A stretch of DNA of 50,466 nt from positions 1 through 50,466 of the forward strand of contig JASBRJ010000029.1 in assembly GCA_030149525.1 (NCBI GenBank), in the 5' to 3' direction. A model generated the notes under the pieces. That model searched no databases, was not told the origin of the DNA, and saw nothing but the letters and a program-made list of their open reading frames with translations. A program made the position numbers and the translations under genes. Positions 16,521-23,031 of the stretch are shown piece by piece. The number at the start of each line of letters is the position of its first letter. The stretch's first letter is position 1. The DNA is from a bacterium. Lineage in GTDB: Bacteria > Vulcanimicrobiota > Xenobia > Xenobiales > JADMJV01.

Positions 16521-18186
16521 CTTTGAACCATTTCTTGAGACGCTCCGTGTCCCAGGTGTTGACCACGCGATCGGGATCAAGGCCGCCGCGTCGAGCCATG
16601 TCTACCCCGTGACGAGTATAATCGAACTCTCTCAGAGAGTGGGCGTCGGTGTTGATAGCGATCAGGCAGCCGCACTCCTGAGCAAGTTCCAGAAGCTCCT
16701 CGCTGATATCCAAACGCCAGGGGCTGGAGTTGATCTCAAGAGCCACCTTCCTCTCCGCACATCGCTTGAACACCTCTTCCCAGTCGGCGGAGTAGCCGTC
16801 TCTTCGAGTGAGCAGTCGTCCGGTGGGATGGGCCAGGATTCGTGCGGCAGGATGGGACACCCCTGCAAGCAAGCGTTGAGTCATAGCCTCTTGGCTCAAA
16901 TGAAAGAATGAGTGGACCGCCACCACAACGTAGTCGAGTTTCTGCAGCACTTCATCGGGATAATCTAAACAACCGTCTTCCAGAATATCCGTCTCGTTGG
17001 AGGCAAAAATTTCGATATCCGAACGTCGCTCGTTGAGAGCGCGAATCTCTTGAACCTGCTCCAACAGCCTCTCCTCGGTCAGGCCGTTGGCCACCACCAG
17101 CGAACGGGAGTGATCGCTTACTCCGAAAAAACTGTGCCCCAAGTCCACCGCTTGCTGCACCATCTCTTCCAGCGAATTCTGACCGTCGGAGTAGGTGGTA
17201 TGAGCATGGAGATTTCCCTGAATCTGGGATAACTCCAGAAGCACCGGCCGATATTTGAGCACATTCTTTCGGTGACGAATTTCGGGCAGCACGAACGGCA
17301 CTTTCGCCGCCTCAAAAACCGCTTCTTCGGTGGGAAAAGAAACCGCCTGCGACAGCTTCTTTTCTACCGAGGCCACGAACTGGTCCGGGCCTGTCCAGCG
17401 CAAAAGCAGATTGCCCGCCTCCTCTTGAGAGGCAAACCGTAACCAGATGGGGCAACCGGAGGGATGATCAAAAATCAAGGCGCCTTCCCGACTCTCCATG
17501 TTGCTGCTGGTACTGGCAAACCTTTGTTCCACATCCTGGCGCGCGGCGTCCCGGTCCGAACAGACGAGCAGCAGCTCGAGACGGCTCGATTGAGGAGCCT
17601 TTCTCCGCACCTCCCCAACCACTTCAATCCGGGTCACTCCGGCCACGTCACAGAGCCGTTCACGGGTTTGTTCGGCCCACTCCTCCAGGCGACTCTTAAT
17701 AAAAGTCGTCTCCGCGCTGAGCGCCTTCTCCACAAGAGCCAGATACTTGGCCTGAGACTTTTTCGAAAAGCCTTTGACTTCTTCCACCTTCCCGGCTTCC
17801 AAGACCGCCTTGAAACTCTCCAGGTCGGACACCCCCAACTCTTTGTGGAGAAGGACGGTCTTCTTAGAGCCCAGGCCGGGTAGATTAGAGACGTCTACAA
17901 GGCCTCGTGGGATCTCCTGCTTGAGCGCCTCTAACTGAGGAATGGTTCCGGTCTTAATAAAGGCTTCCAGTTTGTCGGCGATGGCCTTCCCGACCCCGTC
18001 GATAGAACGCAATTTGCCCTCTAGGGAGAGTTCCTCCAGATCGGTCTCCAGGGTACGCAAAACCCGTGAAGCCTTCACGTAGGCCTTGATCTTGAAGGGG
18101 TTCTCCCCTTTCAACTCCAGATATTGCGAGATCTCCGAAAAGGCTTGAGCGGCGCTTTCATTCAGAGGAAAGAGTGAGGTTTCCAT
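16510..18186 (-). CDS. PolX-like protein with PHP domain; polymerase site lost
   Basis: The 558-residue protein has the bacterial PolX architecture: HhH/8-kDa domain (residues ~5-110, with LRSIDGVGKAIADKL and LPGLGSKKTVLL), a nucleotidyltransferase fold, and a C-terminal PHP domain (~325-555). The PHP metal ligands look intact: HAHTTYSD (327-334), SDH (357-359), ETD (398-400), H425, HP (453) and NTDAH (512-516). The polymerase part is not intact. The GS-x-RR loop reads GEVRR (191-195), the DxD pair reads RLE in SSRLELLLV (200-208), and the third Asp position reads IWLR. The protein should therefore act as an AP endonuclease or 3'-5' exonuclease rather than a polymerase. ATG 18186 has AAGGAAGG upstream. 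It heads the ten-gene run and overlaps the glycosylase gene. Confidence 0.88.
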   Translation of the reverse strand: METSLFPLNESAAQAFSEISQYLELKGENPFKIKAYVKASRVLRTLETDLEELSLEGKLRSIDGVGKAIADKLEAFIKTGTIPQLEALKQEIPRGLVDVSNLPGLGSKKTVLLHKELGVSDLESFKAVLEAGKVEEVKGFSKKSQAKYLALVEKALSAETTFIKSRLEEWAEQTRERLCDVAGVTRIEVVGEVRRKAPQSSRLELLLVCSDRDAARQDVEQRFASTSSNMESREGALIFDHPSGCPIWLRFASQEEAGNLLLRWTGPDQFVASVEKKLSQAVSFPTEEAVFEAAKVPFVLPEIRHRKNVLKYRPVLLELSQIQGNLHAHTTYSDGQNSLEEMVQQAVDLGHSFFGVSDHSRSLVVANGLTEERLLEQVQEIRALNERRSDIEIFASNETDILEDGCLDYPDEVLQKLDYVVVAVHSFFHLSQEAMTQRLLAGVSHPAARILAHPTGRLLTRRDGYSADWEEVFKRCAERKVALEINSSPWRLDISEELLELAQECGCLIAINTDAHSLREFDYTRHGVDMARRGGLDPDRVVNTWDTERLKKWFKGEA

Positions 18187-18278
18187 GATTTTCCTTCCTT
18201 CACACACCCCGATCACGACGGGATAAAAACATCCCGGCTCAGGACCTGTGACAAGGCGAGCATCAGAACCTGCATAAA

Positions 18279-18312
18279 CAAAAAAACCCGTCCCCCCGAA
18301 GGATGACAGGTT
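18279..18312 (-). terminator. Rho-independent terminator of ftsZ
   Basis: Read on the minus strand, a 12-bp imperfect stem capped by a TTCG tetraloop (arms AACCTGTCATCC and GGGGGACGGGTT) is followed by seven T residues. It lies just past the ftsZ stop codon and separates ftsZ from the PolX-led gene run. Confidence 0.85.
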
Positions 18313-18335
18313 TTCTTGCCGCTAGCGGTTTGAGC

Positions 18336-19721
18336 TTAGACGCCGGAACCGTTCTTGCTGCGACGGAAGATCGCGGGCTCAAGCTCCATGTCCTTAAGAG
18401 CACTTCCGAAGGTAATCTCTTCCTTGAGGGCGCCCAGGGAGAAGCCTGTGTCGTGGTCTTCAAGCGGCGAAGGCGCGGTTTGGGTAAACCCTGTGGCCAC
18501 AACGGTGATTCGAATTTCGCCTTCCATTCGCTCGTCTTGGACAGAACCGAAGATAATTTGAGCTTCCGGGTCGACGGCTTCGGAGATGATTCGAGCAGCT
18601 TCGTGAAGCTCGATCAAGGTCATGTCGTCGCCACCGGTGATGTTGAACAGAACTCCGGTAGCACCATCGATAGAAGCTTCCAACAGCGGCGAACTGATAG
18701 CAGCCCGAGCCGCTTCCACCGCGCGGTTCTCACCGGAGGCGATGCCGATACCGAGGAGAGCGGAGCCGGCGTCTGCCATGATGGTTTGTACGTCGGCGAA
18801 GTCAACATTGATGCGACCGGGAACGGTGATAATTTCAGAGATCCCCTGAACGCCGTTTCTAAGAACATCGTCGGCCAAACGGAAAGCTTCGGAGATATTC
18901 TCTTTTTCGCTCACAATCTTCAGCAGGCGATCATTGGGAATGGTGATGATAGTATCAACCTTCTTCTTGAGCTCTTCAATACCCGATTCAGCCATCTGCA
19001 TACGACGCTGTCCCTCAAAAGAGAAGGGCTTAGTGACCACGGCCACGGTGAGAGCACCGGCTTGACGAGCCAGGTCGGCCACCACGGGAGCAGCACCGGT
19101 TCCGGTTCCGCCTCCCATTCCCGCCGTAATAAAAACCATATCTGCTCCATCCAGAGCCTTCAGGACTTCATCAGCATTCTCTTCAACAGCCTTGCGACCG
19201 ACCTCGGGAGCAGAACCTGCTCCGAGCCCTCGGGTAGCCTGCGAACCGATATGAATTCTTTGATCGGCATCACACAAGAAGAGCGCTTGAGCGTCTGTAT
19301 TGATCGCAATAAACTCTACTCCACCCAAGCCTTCTTGAATCATGCGGCTGACTGCGTTACATCCTGCACCCCCCACGCCGATCACCTTGATACCGGCGAA
19401 GTGCTCCAACTGGTGACGATTCTCTGCCTGAGCCGAGGGTTTAACCGGACTGGTCAATCCGCTGGTAGCAGTCGTCTTAGGAGCAGGAGCAACAGGGCGA
19501 GCCACCTGAGCGCGAGGAGCTTGTTGCTGCACTCTCGGCGCCGCCACAGGGGCAGGGGGCTGCTGTCTCGGCATGGCCAAGGCTGGCTTGGAAGGGAGTG
19601 AAGGAGATGCAGCCGTCGGAGGGAGCGGCTCCAGGGAGGGCTCCAAGCTCGGCTCCACACTATTTTGCGGTTGTTGCAGTGGTTGCTGTCCTACCACAAC
19701 TTCATTCGTATCTTCCATCAT
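18336..19721 (-). CDS. ftsZ: Cell division protein FtsZ
   Basis: This is the tubulin-like GTPase that forms the Z ring. The core starts near residue 107 ([17 protein letters not shown]) and has the tubulin signature [20 protein letters not shown]-like IPNDRLL and the T7 loop [11 protein letters not shown]. The C-terminus [12 protein letters not shown] resembles the conserved FtsA/ZipA-binding tail. Two things are unusual. About 103 Pro/Gln/Ala-rich residues precede the core, whereas most FtsZ have 10-30. The C-terminal linker is only about 30 residues. ATG 19721 has AGAGGTG very close; the next codon is also ATG (19718) and has better spacing. The gene is not beside ftsA/ftsQ; maf lies upstream in the same direction. 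Confidence 0.97.
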   Translation of the reverse strand: MMEDTNEVVVGQQPLQQPQNSVEPSLEPSLEPLPPTAASPSLPSKPALAMPRQQPPAPVAAPRVQQQAPRAQVARPVAPAPKTTATSGLTSPVKPSAQAENRHQLEHFAGIKVIGVGGAGCNAVSRMIQEGLGGVEFIAINTDAQALFLCDADQRIHIGSQATRGLGAGSAPEVGRKAVEENADEVLKALDGADMVFITAGMGGGTGTGAAPVVADLARQAGALTVAVVTKPFSFEGQRRMQMAESGIEELKKKVDTIITIPNDRLLKIVSEKENISEAFRLADDVLRNGVQGISEIITVPGRINVDFADVQTIMADAGSALLGIGIASGENRAVEAARAAISSPLLEASIDGATGVLFNITGGDDMTLIELHEAARIISEAVDPEAQIIFGSVQDERMEGEIRITVVATGFTQTAPSPLEDHDTGFSLGALKEEITFGSALKDMELEPAIFRRSKNGSGV

Positions 19722-19863
19722 ACACCTCTAATTTTTGTTTTCCCCGTCACGGAGGAAGTCTATAAGAACTGTAAGGGAAATACCGAAGATGTGGGTGATT
19801 ATCCTTCCAAAATTTGAAATTTTTTCTGCATTTTTTTTAAGGAAGATCAACAAAAAGCGATTC

Positions 19864-19883
19864 AAGCCTTATTTTAAGGGCTT
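19864..19883 (-). terminator. Weak hairpin after maf
   Basis: AAGCCTT and AAGGGCTT form a short imperfect stem directly after the maf stop codon. On the minus strand a T5 run occurs 8 nt later. It may end some maf transcripts before ftsZ, but the stem is weak. Confidence 0.3.
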
Positions 19884-20510
19884 TCAAGCCTTGAAAAGTT
19901 TCCAAGAAATTTTCGCCTGGCGAAGCAAAAGTGCCGTTTCTCTCACCGGGAGGCCCATAACAGTGAAGTAACAACCCTCGATGGACTCCACCAGAGCGCC
20001 TCCCACCCCCTGGATTCCATAACCGCCGGCCTTATCAAAAGGCTCTCCGGTCTCCACATAGGCTTCCATGGTCTCCCGATCAAGTTCGGCGAAGCGAACA
20101 AGAGTTCTCCGCCAGGCAGACAGACGTGTTTCCCCGTCAAGGATCCAAACCGCACTGACCACACCATGAGTGGTTCCAGAGAGACTCTGTAAGAATTCGA
20201 TGGCCTCAGCCTGATTTTGAGGTTTGTCCAGCAACCGCTCATTCAGGTGAACGACCGTGTCGGCTGAGAGAACAGGGCAGGCTACACCTTCGGCCAGGAG
20301 TTGCTCTTGAACCGCTACCCCCTTGAGCCGGGCTCGCTCTAAAGCCACCTGCTCTGCCTCTCGTCCTCTTCCGGCGCCCGCCACGGCCTCTTCCACCTCG
20401 TCACCGGCGGCTCGAACGAAGAAGGTGACTCCAAGCTGCTCAAGGAGCTGCCGTCGTCTCGGAGAATGGGAGGCCAGACAAAGCTGGGCGGTTGATGTAG
20501 CGCAAGTCAT
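19884..20510 (-). CDS. maf: Maf-family nucleoside triphosphate pyrophosphatase
   Basis: This 208-residue protein has the Maf signature: LASHSPRRRQLLEQLG near the N-terminus, LSADTVV with the catalytic Asp region, DKPQNQAEAIEFLQSLSGTTHGV, and EPFDKAGGYGIQG near the C-terminus. Maf/YhdE proteins hydrolyse dTTP, UTP and modified nucleotides to monophosphates and, when over-produced, can inhibit septation. It lies just upstream of ftsZ. I chose ATG 20510 because the conserved start of the fold lies 12 residues in. There is no Shine-Dalgarno, but a promoter-like pair of hexamers ends 7 nt before the ATG, suggesting leaderless translation. A TTG at 20546 would overlap that promoter. Confidence 0.92.
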   Translation of the reverse strand: MTCATSTAQLCLASHSPRRRQLLEQLGVTFFVRAAGDEVEEAVAGAGRGREAEQVALERARLKGVAVQEQLLAEGVACPVLSADTVVHLNERLLDKPQNQAEAIEFLQSLSGTTHGVVSAVWILDGETRLSAWRRTLVRFAELDRETMEAYVETGEPFDKAGGYGIQGVGGALVESIEGCYFTVMGLPVRETALLLRQAKISWKLFKA

Positions 20511-20517
20511 AGCGCCG

Positions 20518-20546
20518 AGTCTACACCGCCCCGTCCAAGGAGACAA
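20518..20546 (-). promoter_or_regulatory. Predicted leaderless promoter of maf
   Basis: On the minus strand TTGTCT (20546-20541) and TAGACT (20523-20518) are separated by exactly 17 nt. The -10 element ends 7 nt before ATG 20510, which puts the transcript start at or next to the start codon. The site overlaps the Shine-Dalgarno of the divergent HTH gene. Confidence 0.5.
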
Positions 20547-20876
20547 GTGTTGAAAGATTGCCCCGACCTGACCAAGTTTTCATCAGCTGAAAAGCGTGAG
20601 TTCTGGGAGAGTTCCGACCCGCGCGAACTCAAAAGAGTGGGAGACAGATTGCTGGCCGAGTCCCTACCCATGGTGGAGTCCAGCCGTTCCCGCGAAGAAG
20701 TGAGTGAAGAAGCGTTCCTGGCTCGAGAAGAGCTCGGTTGGTCGTTGAAGCAAGTCTCAGAATCGTTGGGAGTGACCGAAGAGCTGTTGGAAGCCTGGGA
20801 AGACGACCGCGTGAAAGCCCCCGAATGCCTGCCCCTGGTGGTTCGGAGATTGAAAGCCTTGAGTCAGGAAGGGTAG
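20547..20876 (+). CDS. Small helix-turn-helix protein
   Basis: This 109-residue protein ends in a likely HTH: REELGWSLKQVSESLGVTEELLEAWE (about residues 62-87), which resembles an XRE/Cro-type helix pair. The N-terminal half is charged and helical with no recognisable domain. Start options are GTG 20547 and TTG 20550; AAGGAG at 20537-20542 suits either. The stop TAG is followed after one base by the apparent ATC start of the Lgt-like gene, so the two are probably translationally coupled. A DNA-binding role is inferred from the HTH alone. Confidence 0.6.
   Translation: MLKDCPDLTKFSSAEKREFWESSDPRELKRVGDRLLAESLPMVESSRSREEVSEEAFLAREELGWSLKQVSESLGVTEELLEAWEDDRVKAPECLPLVVRRLKALSQEG
20866..20873 (+). 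promoter_or_regulatory. Shine-Dalgarno deciding an ATC start for the lgt-like gene
   Basis: AGGAAGGG lies inside the last codons of the HTH gene, 4 nt before ATC 20878. No ATG, GTG or TTG exists in that frame between the upstream in-frame stop (20860) and TTG 20917, and TTG 20917 has no Shine-Dalgarno. Confidence 0.5.
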
Positions 20877-20877
20877 C

Positions 20878-21633
20878 ATCTGGTTTCATCCGACGCCCTA
20901 TCTTAAGCTTTTTTCGTTGACTCTCCCCACTCATGGGGTCTTTTTTCTTGGCGGTGCCCTCCTCTCTTTAGGACTCGCCCGAAAGCGACTGGAACCGCTC
21001 CAATATCGGACAGCCCTCGACTCTATCCCGCTGGCTGTGCTCCTGTCCTTAATAGGAGCTCGACTGGCCTACCTTTCAATACACCCGGACCTATGGACCC
21101 ACCCAGTGGAGTGGTTTCAGTTCTGGCGCGGTGGAATGGTCAGCTACGGAGGACTGGGCGGCGCATGGCTCGGTCTTCTCCACGGCACGCACAGAGCAAA
21201 ACTCAAGGCTCTCCCCTTCTTTGACCGACTCACTCCTTGCCTTCTCGCGGGCTGGGGAGTGGGGCGCCTCGGCTGCTTTATCACCTGGTTCGGTGAGGAG
21301 GGAACTCCCACTCACCTACCCTGGGCGGTCACAATTGCAGGCACCCACTATCACCCGACTCTCCTCTATCTCAGCGGGAGTATTCTCATTCTCTCTTTCT
21401 ATTGCTGGCGTTACCCCGGTCAGCGCGTGGGAGACACAGCTTATCTCGGCGCAACCGGCTTCTTTCTCCTCCGAGCCTTTTTTGACATGTTCCGAGCTTA
21501 TCATCCGGAACATCTCAGAATACTTTCTCAGAGCGTCAGCGCGCTACTTGCTATCCTTTGCTACAGGAAATGGCAACGGCAAGCTTCGGCCGGGATCCAG
21601 AGGATCGAAAAGAGTTCCAGGTCCGGTCGTTGA
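20878..21633 (+). CDS. Prolipoprotein diacylglyceryl transferase family protein
   Basis: This is a multi-pass inner-membrane protein of the Lgt family, which attaches diacylglycerol to the lipobox Cys. Family landmarks are PTHGVFFLGG in TM1, WRGGMVSYGG (the WxGG-S-x-HGG region), GVGRLGCFITWFG (the GRIGN signature) and HPTLLYLS. Compared with classical Lgt, the signature Asn is Cys and the His of SFHGG is Tyr, as in the divergent paralogue group. The N-terminus is notable. Homology continues upstream of TTG 20917 (WFHPTPYLKLFSL matches the usual HPxLFxxG start). The only initiator there with a Shine-Dalgarno is ATC at 20878, giving 251 residues. If ATC is not used, the TTG form has 238 residues and a truncated first segment. 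Confidence 0.78.
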   Translation: MWFHPTPYLKLFSLTLPTHGVFFLGGALLSLGLARKRLEPLQYRTALDSIPLAVLLSLIGARLAYLSIHPDLWTHPVEWFQFWRGGMVSYGGLGGAWLGLLHGTHRAKLKALPFFDRLTPCLLAGWGVGRLGCFITWFGEEGTPTHLPWAVTIAGTHYHPTLLYLSGSILILSFYCWRYPGQRVGDTAYLGATGFFLLRAFFDMFRAYHPEHLRILSQSVSALLAILCYRKWQRQASAGIQRIEKSSRSGR

Positions 21634-21645
21634 AGTGACCTAACA

Positions 21646-22143
21646 GTGGATAAGGATCAGTTAGTACAACAGTTCGCACAACTGCTCGGCGACGCTGAAA
21701 AAAAGAATCAACCTCCTGAGATCCCCGAGGACGGCTGGGTCGAAGACTGGTCGGAACCTCTTGAGAACATCCCCGGCGGAACCATCGACTCTTTCAACGA
21801 CTACGAGGAAGTCACTCTGGAGGATGGCCGCTTGCTACGACGCTACGCCAGCGGTTCGGTGAGAGTCGAGAACCCCACCAGCGGCGTTATTCAAGAGGAG
21901 CGCGTAGACGGCTCGCTGGTTATCTCTCTCCCCGACGGCAAAAATCTGTTTCAGGAGTTTCGAGGCGAACCGCTGCTGCTCTACGACACGGAGAAAGGCG
22001 GCCCCCCTGGACTGGCCAGAGTCTCTTCTGCTCAACTTCCGGGTGAGACTCAGCCGAGGTTTGTGTTTCACTTTCAGGTTGGCGAAATCGCCCACATGGT
22101 AGAGCTTGAGTCGTTGAGGTACTACCGACTGCGCCGAGCTTAG
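21646..22143 (+). CDS. Hypothetical protein with G-box-like beta repeats
   Basis: I do not recognise this 165-residue protein with certainty. The N-terminus is acidic and Pro-rich (PPEIPEDGWVEDW). The middle has beta-strand repeats with a DG turn (LEDGRLLRRYASGSVRVE, then RVDGSLVISLPDGKNLF), a pattern like the G-box beta sheets of the TCP10/CPAP C-terminal domain. There is no signal peptide or membrane segment. It starts at GTG 21646 with no good Shine-Dalgarno, 12 nt after the Lgt-like gene, so coupling to that gene is likely. It precedes another unknown gene and the (GNA)n protein. Confidence 0.55.
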   Translation: MDKDQLVQQFAQLLGDAEKKNQPPEIPEDGWVEDWSEPLENIPGGTIDSFNDYEEVTLEDGRLLRRYASGSVRVENPTSGVIQEERVDGSLVISLPDGKNLFQEFRGEPLLLYDTEKGGPPGLARVSSAQLPGETQPRFVFHFQVGEIAHMVELESLRYYRLRRA

Positions 22144-22183
22144 CTTCCGCGACAAAAGACGAAGACAGGAGTCATTCTCAAAG

Positions 22184-22870
22184 GTGGCAGAATCAGAAGA
22201 CAAAGAAGGCGGAAAAGTCTCTATTGGCGAGGCTCTTGAGGCTATCAAGTCCGGCAAGAAGCTCGCCGTCCCGAAAAAAGCCATGGCCGCAAAGCCGGCT
22301 CGTCGCATGGGTAGGGCCACAGCTTCCTTCTGGGTGCGGAATCTCCAGGAGAGCGTGGAACGGCGGATGGACCTTCTCTATGATGGAATTCGAGACGACC
22401 CCGGGGCGATGAGCCAAATGAAGAGGCGGGACTTTTACTCCAGCGAGCGTTTCACCATACCGTTGAACGCGGTGACGGCCGTTGTCGAAGTCACCCCCGG
22501 TGAGCCACCGCCTCCCATGCGCCCGGTAGCCACCTTTAACGACTTGGACGGAGTCGATCTCGGTAACGTCTCACCGGAATCGATCCCTCGAAGCGGTCAA
22601 GTCAATCCGCAAGCCGTCGCCAACGGCGAGTTCGCCGGCAACGCAGAGCAACTCGGCAAACTCGATCTCTCCGGCCATCTCCAGCAACAAGATGCTCAGA
22701 GACCGACCGGAGATCCCAACGACCCGCGGTTCGCCCCGGCGTCGCAGTTCGACACCGGACGCTGGATCATCGAAGAGATTAGGGCCACACCCAAGGAGCG
22801 CGGTAAAAAGTTCAAAGTCAACCCGCTTATTCGTAAGATGTTTGAAAAGCGTTCTGAAGAAGAAGAGTAG
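22184..22870 (+). CDS. Hypothetical protein, no recognised domain
   Basis: I do not recognise this 228-residue soluble protein. The first ~45 residues are Lys/Ala-rich (GKKLAVPKKAMAAKPARR). The middle has SFWVRNLQESVERRMDLLYDGIRDD, probably helical, and a Pro-rich segment (TPGEPPPPMRP). The C-terminus is basic then acidic (KERGKKFKVNPLIRKMFEKR, SEEEE). The start is GTG 22184, with AGGAG about 12 nt upstream, so the exact start is uncertain. It lies 40 nt after the G-box-like gene and about 160 nt before the (GNA)n gene, in the same direction. Codon use looks like its neighbours. Confidence 0.55.
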   Translation: MAESEDKEGGKVSIGEALEAIKSGKKLAVPKKAMAAKPARRMGRATASFWVRNLQESVERRMDLLYDGIRDDPGAMSQMKRRDFYSSERFTIPLNAVTAVVEVTPGEPPPPMRPVATFNDLDGVDLGNVSPESIPRSGQVNPQAVANGEFAGNAEQLGKLDLSGHLQQQDAQRPTGDPNDPRFAPASQFDTGRWIIEEIRATPKERGKKFKVNPLIRKMFEKRSEEEE

Positions 22871-23031
22871 GCCCGTTTTTTAAGACTTCTTTGGAACCCG
22901 TCCAAAAAATGTAAACTTTTCTTTAACAGGGGGGCATTTTAGGACAAGCTTGATAATATTAACCACAAGAGCCGGGCCTGACTTCTAAGCAGACCCCGAG
23001 TCAATCAAAAAGTCACAAGAGGGAGTAATCC

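Noticed and set aside
18303-19601. A 432-residue plus-strand frame opposite ftsZ
   Set aside because: It is antisense to a certain FtsZ gene and has no recognisable domain or ribosome-binding site.
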